DNA from: Symsagittifera roscoffensis
Lineage: Eukaryota > Xenacoelomorpha > Acoela > Convolutidae
NCBI RefSeq assembly: GCF_963678635.1
Contig: NC_087069.1
Location: forward strand, 34,369,090 to 34,433,089
Direction of reading: 5' to 3'
Length of the DNA stretch: 64,000 nt
Part shown: in pieces, positions 31,790 to 43,020 of the stretch
Layout of the letters: each line of letters opens with the position of its first letter
Position numbering within the stretch: position 1 is the first letter of the stretch
The notes under the pieces: model-generated
Told to the model about the DNA's origin: nothing
Seen by the model: only the letters and a program-made list of their open reading frames with translations
The model's database searches: none
Translations under genes and position numbers: made by a program

Positions 31790-33650
31790 TACAAAAGAAG
31801 CCCTTCCGTTTAGTTACGGTAAGTGCACAAGCTGGATAGGGCCATACTGCAAGCTGTATCAATTTATCATTGAAATCATAAATCAGCATTAAATGCATCG
31901 TCGTAATGTTTTTTTATCTTATTCGTCCTTCCTCTACAATAGCGCTAATGGATTTATTGTTAAATTGAATTTTGCGCAGCGATCTGCACACCCTTATACA
32001 TAGTATAGAGCTCCTCAGGAGCGCGAAGCATATTTTAGTTCTTATGTAATTTATTGATTCTGGATAGCTTTCTTGTCTTTTTTCACTTAGTTTTTTGTTG
32101 CATCGTCGGTGCATCCGAAAACTAACGGGCAGAAGCTACTCTGCTCTATGTCTAAAACTTTTTGCTGATATTTGGAAATCTTCAGCGTTTCGTGATTTTT
32201 ATATGCGTCTTTATGCAGTTTTCGCCTTGTTTTGGCATGGGGGTTGAAAATTTCCACATCAAAGAAAGCGCGGCTAAATTCTAAACCCCAGAGTCCGTTT
32301 GCCTTATTGTCAAGTCGTGCCTCATCTCCAGTTGTAGTTGAATTGGTGACAAAGCTTTCGCCTGGCAACGGCTAAAGTTTCGGCTCAATCTTGACGTCAT
32401 GGCAAACCTCGTTCATGAGGTTGGCGAATGTGTCTCTGATTTTATTGTGTCTTATGTGTGTGTTCCCGCCCTTTGCACAGTGTTGCGCATGTGTCAAGTT
32501 AAAATTAGCACCTCATGCACCAGTGGGGTTTTAGTTGGTTCCTAACCGTATCTTAAGTAAATACCATCTCTGAATTCTGAATCATTCAGGTTGAAGTTTT
32601 ATCTGTTGAAAGGTAAAGCGTTGAGCTAGTTAGAGGCTCCCTTTTTAGAGGCCAGGTCGTTTGCGTATTCGTCTGTTTCAATTAAGGAGTTCATGAGGTT
32701 TGTTTTTTTTCGGTTTGTTCTATCAGTTTTCATCTTTTTGATTTTCGTACATATTTTTTCTTGCTGTGTTTTTGCTGTAACAGGATCTTGAGAATCCACA
32801 ACTTTTGATGTTTCCTTAGACCATTCTAGATAGCTTTCATGATCGGATCGCACCTTGATATTAAGGCCACCGATTTTAAGGGTTAAGGAAGATTTTTTTA
32901 CAGAACTGGGAGGGTTTTAGTGATTTTTGGGGGAGGATTTTAGTGATTTTCGTTAATTTACCAGTATTCGTTAGTTTATTGAACTGTTGTGCTTCAGTTT
33001 CAGTTTTTCTTCTACTTCCTTTTGTCGAGCGCGTTTGAAGAGCCTTCCTTTCATTATATAGGCCATCCAGGTCTCCGTCTTGCTATTGCTTAAGTCGCCT
33101 TGCTATTGTCTTGGATAGAGATCCATCAATTTCGGACTTTGTTTTGCAGAGTAGTAAGTGCGGAAAGATCACTGCTGCGTGCATTGCGAAGGTATATTCA
33201 TTGTTTTCTATTGGGCTGTTCAGAGTTCCCTTGAGGCTTTCAATGAAATTGTAACCAACTTTATTTTTTGATAATATCATAAAGACCGGTTTCCAGTGGA
33301 CCACTTCGGATTATAATTTCCTTGTGGTTTCTGTGAATTCTGGACAGCGGTTTGACCATGGGTCTTGTGTTGTTCTAGTGTCTAGAGTGGAGGGTTCTCT
33401 TGAGTTTTGTGAGTGTGGCGCAGTGGATGGGTGAGGGTGAATTTGGGGGAGTGTGGTTGTAGCTAGGGTTGAGGGATTGCAACCATGCGTGTCGTTAGCT
33501 GAATGAAATTGGGAGGTCCAACGATGACAGCTGAAATTGTCTTTATTTTCCATGCACTTAGCCTGTGCATGTGAAGTACTAAGTACCAATCACCTCCACC
33601 TCGCAAGCTGTTTCTACAAATAAGGCAATGTGTTTGAGTAGCCATTTGAG
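31790..33650 (-). mobile_element. Degenerate, internally deleted non-LTR retrotransposon (LINE 1)
   Basis: On the - strand there is a Cys-x2-Cys…His zinc-finger-like start (33645-33560) and a Ser/Thr/Pro linker. The conserved N-terminal block follows, with Ala-Met-His-Ala-Ala-Val and Glu-Ile-Asp-Gly (33304-33083). A Lys/Thr-rich remnant comes next (32853-32626), then a C-terminal domain (32368-31914) with Asp-Glu-Ala-Arg-Leu-Asp, Phe-Phe-Asp-Val and Asn-Pro-His-Ala that follows RT in this clade and looks nuclease-like. The RT core is missing, so an internal deletion near 32400-32600 is inferred. 31790-31985 is the 3' untranslated tail and recurs inverted at 37335-37525. Confidence 0.75.
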
Positions 33651-33950
33651 GAAGGACGGCGGTGTCAAGTTAGCGAGAGAATTTATAGATTATATTTGCA
33701 AGAAAATTTGTAAAGAAATCATTACCGTAGAACGAGAAATGGATGCCATCACGGCAGAACATTTGAGGGGTTAGATTTAGGTTGAGGTTAGGTGAAACAA
33801 TGAGTGTATGTGGGTGTACAAATCTATTTATCAAATTAAACAACACATGACTTGCTTTGATCTGTATTGCAAAACTGTTTCAAACAGATCATGAAGCGTT
33901 GCGCCGTGGTAGGAGTGATTTGTTGATTTTACTAGAGTTGGTTTGATGTA

Positions 33951-34337
33951 TTTGGTCCTTGAAGTCCCGATATCTAGTTTTGTGACATTCGATCAGAATG
34001 GATCAAAAAGCAGATTCAGCATATTCGAATTTTTAGCAGTGAACCTTCCGAATTGGCGATTTTGAAAGAATAAGAGCGTTATGGGAACGATTGGCCAAAC
34101 GGTGAGGGCTAGAATATTCTGGTATTTTGATCCATTCTGATCGAATGTCACAAAACTAGAAATTGGGACTTCAAGGACCAAGCCAGGCATTTTGGTCGAT
34201 CAGAATGGATCAAAATGCAGATTCAGCATATTCGAGTTTTTAGCAGTGAACCTTCCGAATTGGCAATTTTGAAAGAATAAGAGCGTTTTGGGAACGATTG
34301 GTCAAACGGTGAGGGCTAGAATATTCTGGTATTTTGA
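33951..34337. repeat. Foldback repeat: 56-bp inverted arms plus 140-bp direct duplication
   Basis: The arms 33953-34008 and 34125-34180 are reverse complements with few mismatches (TTTGGTCCTTGAAGTCCC and its complement). A 140-bp unit, 33991-34130, is directly repeated at 34198-34337 with about five differences. It is non-coding and probably a foldback or MITE-type element duplicated in place. Confidence 0.8.
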
Positions 34338-34339
34338 AA

Positions 34340-35110
34340 TTTTAAAATTTCGAAGTATGACGTCATATTTCTGAGAAACGTCAGAAATGGCCATTTTGGC
34401 AAGAAGTCGAAGAAAAACACAATAACATTAGTTGCGCTGACGATAACAACGGAAATTGTGATTGAGAAACAACAACAGATTGCAGGAATAGCAGAGACCG
34501 TTCCGAGTTGCAACTATTGTGTCGCTACAATAGTTGCAAAGCCGCTGCGAACAACGGTGAAGGGTGGAAAACCAGCCTTCCGGGAGGAAGATAAGAGCCT
34601 TATTTCCCCGGATTTAAGAATCCGGAGGGGTCTCGGGACTGGAACTTTTATTGACTTATAATAAACTTTTAGCTTCCCTGTCATATCCTGATTTGAATTT
34701 AATTAACATCTGAATTCATTCTACCAAGATGAGAAGCTAGGAGTTGGGGGAAAGTGTTGATCCATCTTCCATGGAGATGATGATTTTTATCTACTGAACA
34801 AAAACAATAATAATTCATTAAGTAGTAGTAACTCTGTTTTTAGGAGTGACCTCGTGGTCTGGGGATACTGAGACCCAGCCATGAGCTCACTATTTCTGCA
34901 TGTAATTAAGTTAATTTGAGTGTTTTGACCGAAGCCGAAAGCAGTAACGTTTTTTGTCCACCCGATGTTAGAAAGACCACCGAAAGTACTGGCTTGGTAG
35001 AGACGGTTAAAAGCATGTAAAGCTCTGTTTAGACGTTAGCCAGTCGTCTTAGGACTTCGTTTTTTTTTCCGTCGATATGTATCTTCCGGGCGAATGTTAC
35101 ATTTCTAAGA
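34340..35110. repeat. Dispersed repeat A, copy 3, diverged
   Basis: It shares ordered blocks with copies 1 and 2: 'atttctgagaaa', 'ggccattttg', 'gagacccagccatg', 'gttaaaagcatgta', 'agccagtcgtc', 'gggcgaatgttacat'. It is more diverged and has a TGACGTCA near its start (34360). Confidence 0.6.
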
Positions 35111-35429
35111 GAACTCAGGGGTGCGTTTTGCCTAGAATCGCGGCATCTACCTGAAACACAGACAACTAGGGGCGAGAAAGGAAGCTCTTTGGGGTTATTC
35201 AATGAATGCTTTCATATTAGGCATGTTTAAGCTTTTTCGACGTGTTTTTTGACGAAATGGACGTCCAAGAAAGAGCTGGTCGAAAGAGGCCTGGGAGGCC
35301 TACAGATCAGAAGTTAACCTGTGAAAAGAATTTTTTCACCTTTAAGCTATATCGCATATTGCAATTGTTAAGGATTTTTCCATTTTCACGTTTAAATTTA
35401 GTTTTTTTTTATTAAGTTTGTAATTAGCA

Positions 35430-36660
35430 ACACAATAGTTCGATGATGTCAGAGTTTTACCAGGTTTTGCGATTCTGGCCTCCATATATGAATAACCAAA
35501 TCCTTGTAGTTCTATATATGACGCTTTTTTAGGATTTAAAAAAAAACTTTCAGAAAATTTAGATATAAAAAAATCACAAATTTGATATCCCATCTCGATG
35601 GTGAGGCTCTGTCAGGGTACTCTCAGGAGTTGCGAATTTTGCCTCCAAATTTGACTGCTTAAATCCTTGTAGTTTTCGAGATACGACATTTTTTATGATT
35701 TTCTCGAAATTTTCAAAAAAAAATTAGATGTTAAAAAATTCCAAAAATTTGAAGATCTCAATCCGGTTATTGGAATCTTTGAGGGTACTCTTATGGGGTT
35801 GCAAATCTTGTCTCTGAATATGTCTGCTCAAAATCTTGTAGTTTTCGAGATATGACGTTTTTTAGGATTTTCTCAAAAGTTTTCAGGGAACTTGAGTATA
35901 ATTTTTTAGTGAGGCTCTTTCAGGGTACTCTCAGGAGTTGTAAATTTTGCCTCCAAATATGACTGCTCAAAACCTTGCAGTTTTCCAGACATGACGTTTT
36001 TTTGTATTGTGAAAAAAAAAATTATGAAAATTGAATTAATTTATTTTTCAAAGTTTGAAATTCTTAACCTGTGTCAGAGTAATCTCAGGAGTTGCAAATT
36101 CGGCCTCCATTAAAGAATGCTCAAATCTTTTTAGTTTAACAGATACGACGGTTTTTAAGATTTTTTGAAATCTTCAGAAAACTCAAATTACAAAATAGTT
36201 CACGTAAGTGAAATTCCCAACCCTGCAGTTGTGTGCTGTCAGAGTACCTTCAAAGATTGCGATTATTGTCATTTAATAAGACTGCTCAAATCTTTGGAGA
36301 TGTGATTTTTTTCTGGTTTTCAAAAAAAAAACCTTTTTTTTGGAAAAATTAAGGTGCAGTTTCTCAAAATTTGAATTTCCCAACTATGTAGTTGGGTACT
36401 GTAAGAGTACTCTCAGGAGTTGTAAATCTTGCGTCCAAAAGCGACTGCTCAATTGCTTTTAGCTTCCCAGATGTGACGTTTCTTAGTTAATTTTAAATTT
36501 TTTGAAGAAATTATATAAAACTTCACAAAATTTTATGGTTCTTCAAAATGTGTTTATAAATTTAGAATAAAACTTTTGCGAAGTTTGTAATAACGAACTC
36601 TGAAATTGGGTGCTGTCAAAGCACACTCAAAGAATGCAGATCTTATTTCCAATATATGCG
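35430..36660. repeat. Satellite-like array of about eight ~165-bp degenerate units
   Basis: A block reading approximately 'gggtactctcaggagttg.aaattttgcctcc…ctgctcaaatccttgtagtttt.gagatacgac' recurs near 35448, 35612, 35783, 35922, 36076, 36243, 36406 and 36617. Each is followed by an A/T-rich filler. Spacing varies from 139 to 211 bp and units are strongly diverged, so the array is old. No coding frame persists. Confidence 0.75.
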
Positions 36661-37302
36661 GTTTATCATGAGTACCGGAGGTGTGTTATACGCTAGTTAT
36701 TACTAATTTCTTACATACAGTCATCTAAAAGCGACCCTTTTTTGTGGTCGGACTTTGTTCAACTTGCACCTCAAGCGGCTATCCTTATTGTTAGAATTTC
36801 AGTAATAAATTTCAGTAAAATTTTTTTGATGCCCTGTTAGAAATAGTTACAATGTAGTGATATTCTACAAAGGTACTATGTCGAAATGATGTCGAATTGT
36901 ACGGATACTTTATTTTCCAATTTTTGTAAAAAGCATGTAGATTTTCTTGCTGGTGTTGATAATTTTTTCGGATATCATTTTTCCTCTCTAGTTATTTGTT
37001 GAAATTTCAAGGAAACAATTATAATGCGCACGCCATCAGGCACGTTTAATTGGCCTTTATTTTTGTGGTTTTCAAAAGCGGTTGCCGGGGGAACAATTGA
37101 TTGTGATCATCTTCCGAACAAAAGATTTGTAGTTTGGTTTTAAGTGAAAGCCGCTGATAAGAAGTTTTGCAGTTTTCATCGCTATCAGTTACATCAACGT
37201 GATTTTCAAAGCTTGTCTTTTCTGTCGTTGTTTTTTTTTGTGAAAAGCTGATATCATGATGAATCTCAGAGTACATGATATCGGTATTTTTTTACTTTCT
37301 TT
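36661..37302. other. Intergenic, no supported feature
   Basis: Only a 76-codon - frame (37046-37276), Lys/Thr/Ser-rich, without recognised motifs. Confidence 0.3.
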
Positions 37303-37334
37303 GTCTTACGGTATTCAAAGGAATACCGTAAGAC
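37303..37334. repeat. Perfect 14-bp-stem hairpin
   Basis: GTCTTACGGTATTC, a 4-nt AAAG loop, then the exact complement. It directly abuts the inverted LINE 3'-tail copy at 37335, so it may mark a transposon end or insertion scar. Confidence 0.8.
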
Positions 37335-37525
37335 GCAATTCATAGACAATTCAATTAGTGCTGTTGTAGAGGAGGGACGGTTGAAGTAAATACTTTTAAT
37401 GACAATGCATTAAATGCTGACTTGACTTAATTCCTGCAATATTGTTTATTGATGTATTTATATAATGCTGGCATGGGCCCTATCCAGCTTGTGCACGACC
37501 GTACCTAAACGGAAGGGCCCCTTTT
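37335..37525 (+). mobile_element. Inverted copy of the LINE 1 3' tail
   Basis: Reverse-complement similarity to 31795-31985, including 'gcacaagctggatagggcc' and 'ccgttta.gtacgg' in complement. This is the size and content of a 5'-truncated LINE copy consisting only of its 3'UTR. Confidence 0.65.
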
Positions 37526-37911
37526 AAATTTACCCTTTTTTAAATCTTCTAACTCTTACACAATCAAACGCTTGGGTTACAATATTAAGTTTTCCTAACG
37601 TAGCTGGCTCAAACTGTGATTTAATTGCCTGTGTGCCTAGTGTCTTACCTGCAATTTGTATGCCTGTGTTTTATCAGCTTTGTTGGTGTTTGGAAGACAG
37701 GAATTCGATTTTGTGTGATCGAATGGTAGTGTGTGAGTACGAGCTCTCACTTGACCTCTAGATTCAGGTCTATTACAGCCTAACCGATTTTGACTGCAAA
37801 AATGGTACCACGTGAAAGTTAAGATGCAAAAGAAAGGGCCTAGATTCGCAATAAAGAGCGACTCTACAAAATATATGTCTGGATTGTGGAAAAAAAAGTA
37901 GTAGTAGTATC
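37526..37911. other. Intergenic, no supported feature
   Basis: Nothing convincing on either strand. Confidence 0.4.
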
Positions 37912-38051
37912 CTTAGACACAAGGCTGCTCAAAAATTAATTTTCAAGTGAAAAATTAAATTTCAGCGGAAAATCAATTAAGGGAAATGGAGAAAACTAAA
38001 AATCCATTAATGGCCATTATGGCCATTAATGGCGTTCAGTTCGAATGTTTC

Positions 38052-38480
38052 TCAGTTTTCTTCTTGAAGAGCGTCATTGACGGTTTCAATATTCCACATT
38101 CGTGCATTGGCTTTGAGAAAGAGCTGTTCTTCGAGATGTAAAGGGGTTATTGATTGCCGCAGGTCACCCAGAGAATACCCAGCTGCGCTGAAAAATCTTT
38201 CAATACGATGCGAGGTCGGCTCCAAAAATTTGCAACTCATGTACTCCGTCGCAGTTGTCTTTGCACGCTTGCTCTCCAAAACGCGTGTTGCAAAATCCGA
38301 CGAACTGGCACTCACAGAAGGCAAAACAGCTGTACAGCTCCTCAGAGATTGACACTCCTCTTTCTCTCTGATTGTCAAATTTGCCTCATTCTCGTCCAAA
38401 ATCTTGACAACTGTTGTTTCTACCTCTCTTGTAAGCGTACTTGTTAACGTTTCTACCATTTCATAAGCGTATTCCGGCAA
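38052..38480 (-). pseudogene. hAT transposase C-terminal dimerisation segment
   Basis: 142 codons. The C end has the hAT C-terminal signature: a Pro-Thr-Ser-x-x-x-Glu-Arg-x-Phe-Ser-Ala-Ala-Gly block (residues about 87-103), then a Leu-x-x-x-x-Leu-Phe-Leu-Lys-Ala-Asn helix. It is read in a different phase from the upstream BED ORF, consistent with a junction left by internal deletion. The catalytic DDE region is absent. Confidence 0.8.
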
Positions 38481-38824
38481 ATTAGAGTTAATTTTGTGTA
38501 CTTCTTAGTGCACTGAGAATCGACAAACGAAAAGGGTTTCAGCTCTGAACATACGCAATCCAACCAGGCGTAGTAATTTTCAGCTTTCTTTGTAACTTTG
38601 GTAACAAAAACAAATCCAGCAAAGGCGTCAATTTGATTCTCCGACGGATATACTTCTTTCTGGTAATTCGGATGAGCAGACTTAACGTGATTTAGTAAGT
38701 TGGTATAACCCTTGTTTTTCGTCTGTTTGATAACTTTTCCACATACACATTTCCGTGTGTCATCGCTCAAGACAGCAAAATAATGGTTAACGATTCGCTT
38801 GCTGGAAGCAGAATTGGGCGGCAT
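38453..38824 (-). pseudogene. BED-type zinc finger of a hAT transposase
   Basis: 123 codons. It has a BED finger near residues 26-53: Cys-Val-Cys-Gly-Lys, Lys-Gly-Tyr-x-Asn-Leu-x-Asn-His, and a second His five residues on, as in DNA-binding N ends of hAT transposases. The following 70 residues resemble the region after BED, then the frame stops at a TAG. The Met start is well placed within the element. Confidence 0.8.
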
Positions 38825-39059
38825 GACTTGCTGGAACCGCGTTGTAAAACAATCTGCTCAGCTCACTTTGTTTGCTCCTTTGTTTGCACTTTGTTTGGAT
38901 TTCCACTTTTCCACCGCACAAAACATCTTTCTCTGAAATAACGGAAATGGCCTCTAATTTTTCGAATTAAAAATCCATTAATGCCATTTTTACTTAAAAA
39001 ATCCATTAATGGCCGTTAATTTTTCCCCCCATTAATTTTTGAACAGCCTTGCTTAGACA

Positions 39060-39849
39060 GGACTGTTGGCGCAGAAACTACCAAAATGGCCCAGTTTTCG
39101 AGACAATTTTCTAGAACTCGAGAGTTTGGTGGATCAATTTAATCTAGAAGTCGTGGTTCTCGTATTTTTTTTACGATTTCTGAATTTTCTGTTCTGACCA
39201 CGATTTTGTATTTCGTTTGTTTTTTTTTTGCTTTCTGCGCAACAGATCAGGAGTCAAAAGTGAACGGTTGAGGATGAAAAGTGTATCATCAAGGCAGACG
39301 TTATTCAAGCAATATCCCATCCGAAAATAGGCTTTTTACCGGCAAACTATAGTCTACCAGAGCCACTGAATAAACCCGTCAATTTTTGATTGAGTAATTA
39401 AGGGTGTTTAATTTTTAAATACCGATTTTTAACAGGTTCTTACTTGATTGAAAGTTAATCAGCTCTGATTACCCTTGCGATAAGCAAGGGTGTTGCAATC
39501 AGATACCGGACGTTTTTCCCATAAGTAACTTTGTTTACAGGACTCACTCCTGGGCTTTGTCCTCGGTGCAAATCCTACTATCCTCGTTGCAAATACTACT
39601 CTGCTGCAAATAATCAGCATGTTTTGAGTTCCTGGTGCCAATTTTTCTAATGCTCAATTTCAACACCATTGAGACTTCAATAAATTTAAAACAAAACTAT
39701 ATCTAGAGTATTTTCGGGTTTTTAGATATTTTTTTTCAAGAAAAGCGAGTAAATTCAAATATACAACTGAAAAAAAAAACAATCTCATCGTTTCAGTCGA
39801 TTTAACTACTGTTTCAAAAGCTTTCACACGAATATTAAATAGTGTAATC
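39060..39849. other. Intergenic, no supported feature
   Basis: AT-rich, with small random frames only. Confidence 0.4.
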
Positions 39850-41662
39850 TGGGAATTTCTTCTTCAAGATAGATACAGTTTTTGAGTGGTCGGCCTGTCC
39901 GAACCCCGTGAGTAGCCAAAGACGAAGAGAGTTTTCATCGTTGTTTCGCTCTATCCTTCTTCCACCAGGACAAGAGAGCGAAATGTCAGATAAGTTCACA
40001 AGATGTTCAGTGGTCCTCCATGGCTCTCAAAACAGGGGCATCAGCTTCCGTCGCAGATCGATTCCAGGATGCATCCTGCATTTCCTCTCTGCATTTCAAT
40101 ACCGAATCGCTGGCGTAGGAATGCAAAAGTGCGCGGCTCAGCAGAAAGCAATTTCATGCGGAGACCAATCGTGCGCAAGAAATCATAACTGCTTTTGGCA
40201 ATTCCGCCGAGCGTCTCGATTGCAACGGGCTCGAGAATCGTGTGCTCAGGAAGGGCAGAGTAGTGGCCACGCTTGCGGTACTCAGCTTCGGTGGCAACTG
40301 CAGGTCCGTGACTGGTGGCCAGGCGTAAGTTGCAAATGGCGAGTCTGCGTGTGAATGTAAAGTCCCCTGCTATAACACGGCCTCGGCCCGTGGGAGCAGC
40401 GACACGCCATCGGGGCGTTTTCCGTAATCATGTAAAACTCCCCGAGGCTCTAGCATGGACGAAACACCAGCGGATTTGAGCGCTTCCTGTATCACTTCGT
40501 TGTAGGTCTGGTGGCGAATGTGTTTGCCTCTAATGTTTGAGCAGGTGAGTGCATGGTTCCCAAACTTGTCGTTGGTGGTGCCCCAAATGCAAGAGCATTC
40601 GGTGATAACAGGGGCACCCAACCGCCGACAGGCTGAGATCCAGAAGCAATCATGAGACATCCCAAGACCCAAGTTTGAAGAGGGCAGTGTATTCAGCCAG
40701 TCACTTGAACAAGTGCAGCTGAAGCCCTTGTACCTTGCCAACTCAGTGTCACTGGTTCGTTGGAGAAGGCGCATTTAAGTATGGCGATAGATCGGTTCCA
40801 TCCATGACTTCGGTTTGGAGGTCTGCGTGTCTGGCGGCGTAGCATGCGATCGCTCTATCCATGGTGCTAGTGCATGATCATTAAGGAGTCGACCGATCAT
40901 CGCACTGTTGGTCTTGACTGAGGATAGATAGGCAGAGCTGGAGAGGTCAATCGTGTTTTGTAGACCAAAGCCACCCATTTTGACTGCCAGAGACTTTTGT
41001 GCCCTTGTTATCTCATCCATGGCTAAATTCAGGATGCGCTCCGCTGAGGATCTCAGTTCCGAGTCAATCTGTGAAATGACATCTGGTGCAGAGAAAGTAG
41101 GGGCGGTGCACAGGATGTACATCAGTTTAGGCGCCGAGAAACAGTTTTTAAGCAGTAAAAAGGCCGTGTACCGCGGGAGTTAGTCTAGTATTTTGCAGAG
41201 CTCCTTGATCATGTTGCCGTTCTTTGTCAAAATAAATGGTAATGCAGACGAGCCAATGGCGGATCCTAGCAGTTTTGCATCTTCGGCAGCAATGAACTTG
41301 ATTGCAGGGCACACATTTGAGAACCGGCGGAATATTTCGTGAAAGTTCTGCCCGATGACAGTCAGCTCAGATTTTGACGCATTCAGTTCGAGGCCAATTT
41401 TTTTTCGCTTGGTCCGGCAGTTTTGAGAGATCTTCGTGAACCACTTCCCAATGACCGCCCAAAAACACGTCATCCAATTAAGCTTGTTTGAATGTGGCTT
41501 GCATTTTCTCAAGGATATCCTGGATGCACAACGAGAAGCCGATGGATGAGATAGGGTCTCCTTGCTGGAATCCCTCATCAGAGCTCTAAAGATGACGGAC
41601 CAAGCGAAAAGAATTGGCCTCGAACTGAATGCGTCAAATTGAACACATTTTGACGCATTCAA
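39850..41662 (-). mobile_element. Degenerate non-LTR retrotransposon (LINE 3), RT C-half and tail
   Basis: - strand frames 41662-41180, 41122-40775 and 40774-40370 follow one another with small shifts or stops. The first holds RT palm/thumb remnants (a Leu-Glu-Leu-Asn-Ala-Ser-Lys-Ser-Glu block). The second matches the post-RT helical domain (Gly-Gly-Phe-Gly-Leu, Ala-Tyr-Leu-Ser-Ser). The third has a Cys-x-Cys…His…Cys…His zinc-like motif, then Lys-Arg-Pro-Asp-Gly, typical of LINE polyproteins with a C-terminal nuclease. GC is higher than the flanks, suggesting younger insertion. The 5' end is truncated. Confidence 0.8.
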
Positions 41663-41737
41663 GGGTTACATCGTTCGAAGTCCTCGTCGCCAGGAAATTT
41701 TGGTTGTTCTTGAGCGTCATGCTGTTGAAACCCTGTA

Positions 41738-41785
41738 CGTTCTGTGTCGAAAGTGGTACGAAGCTCAGCTTCGACTGTGTTTTAA
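41738..41785 (+). repeat. SINE-like tail hairpin (GCGAAG..CTTCGC family)
   Basis: The sequence 'acgaagctcagcttcgactgtgt' is a short stem followed by the 'ctgtgt' word shared by six other sites (42776, 43809, 48336, 49395, 54322, 61923). It marks the 3' end of a dispersed repeat; the body here is unrecognisable. Confidence 0.5.
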
Positions 41786-41847
41786 CTCTTTATTTTATTT
41801 GTGCCCGAAATTTTATTCAACTTACTGTTTTCGACTTATGTAATTAA

Positions 41848-42300
41848 AACTGCATACAGCAAAAAAATCTAGGTGGCAACTTCAGCCGACAAAACATAAG
41901 CAGAGTATTAATAAACCGATAATTTTTTTGAAAAAGAGAAATCAACTTTTTTAAGGGTTAGTCGCTTTTAATGGGTCGTTTAGATGGCGAATTGGATTTT
42001 TCTGCATTTGTCATGATAGCGTGATTACGCTCGCGATTAGCAAGCGTTATCAAATCGGAATTTGTATTTTTTTCTTTGTATCTTGAATCATAATGAGTTT
42101 CTAAGCGGTTCCGGTACACTTAGTCTGGAGGTAACGAAAACGCCTGGGCGGCGAAGGTTCTGCGTTCAAAGCTGACCAGGACCTGTTTTTTGTTAACGTG
42201 GATTTCTTCGTTTAAAAAAAAATGTCGTCTTGTTAATACTCTGCTTATGTTTTGTCGACTGAAGTTGCCACATCTTAGTTCTTTTTGCTGTACGCAGTTT
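41848..42300. repeat. Inverted repeat arms around a SINE-like unit
   Basis: 41848-41912 and 42232-42300 are reverse complements (about 85-90% over 65 bp), beginning CTGCATACAGCAAAAA. They probably reflect two copies of the same SINE tail in opposite orientation, with a tRNA-like segment between. Confidence 0.65.
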
Positions 42301-42390
42301 TTTTGCAGTTGCTTTTTTGTTTTCGCTAATTCCTGCAATTGCTTATTCTACTAGCCTTGACTTCGTATATATTCCTTTTTTTTCATCATT
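42020..42390 (+). mobile_element. tRNA-derived SINE-like repeat, copy 1
   Basis: 42105-42170 has A-box-like TAGTCTGGAGG and B-box-like GCGTTCAAAGCTG about 35 nt apart. A tail follows ('tgcttatgttttgt', 'ttgcagttgc', 'actagccttgactt') shared with 48640-48880. An upstream 'agcaagcgttatcaaatcggaat' word also recurs at 48528 and 52900. It does not fold convincingly as a functional tRNA. Confidence 0.55.
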
Positions 42391-42775
42391 TTCGCTCAAA
42401 AAAAATTTCGGCCTAAATGATTTCGGCTTGTATTTTATCGACCTACTCATCTAATTATAGGTCGCTCTAGGGAGCCATAATGTTTATGCCTTCCTCCGGG
42501 TTGCACAAAACGTTAAAATTCTCAGAATAGAATTTATAGTGCAAAGTTGTTCATGACAACATTTTTTTTGCTCAAAAATTGTTTTTAATTTTTATTAAAC
42601 GCCTTGGAATGTGTTTCGGGACGTGTTTTTCTCAAAAAGAACATCATTCGAGACAAGAAAGCTACTTAGTTGGGGTTTTTTCGAAGTTTTTTCTCGTTTT
42701 CCTTGGACTTAGTAGCTCTCTTTTCTTGTCCTGTCTGCTACCGTACGATGCTATTTTTTTGGTATCGCAAGTCAT

Positions 42776-43020
42776 GCGAAGCTCCGCTTTGCCTCTGTGT
42801 ATAAGAAGTATCTCTTAAATTTGGAGTTTCAAAATCTTCTATGGCTCATTGGTTTTCCGAGTTAATCCGTCTTAGAAATTGTTCCAAATTGGTTGAAAGA
42901 AGCTTATTTGCCATATTTAATTTGTTACAAGGAGCGATATCTATCCTTTTGAACTTTATATGGCGAGTGGGGGGATGGTTTTCATAAAAGTTTTCAAATT
43001 TTAGAAAACAAATTTTTTCA
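42776..43020 (+). repeat. Tail hairpin plus dispersed repeat
   Basis: 42776-42800 is another GCGAAG-hairpin-CTCTGTGT tail. 42855-43020 is the inverted partner of 21960-22115. Confidence 0.55.

Larger units (their letters stand above)
37920..39051 (-). mobile_element. Internally deleted hAT transposon with TSD
   Basis: 1132 bp. The 21-bp TIRs are at 37920-37940 (CAAGGCTGCTCAAAAATTAA...) and 39031-39051 (complement, one mismatch). The flanking 8-bp duplication CTTAGACA is perfect at 37912-37919 and 39052-39059. Subterminal 'aaaatccattaatggcc' palindromic words occur at both ends. It encodes on the - strand a BED finger and a hAT dimerisation segment, but no catalytic core. It would need an autonomous relative to move. 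Confidence 0.95.
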
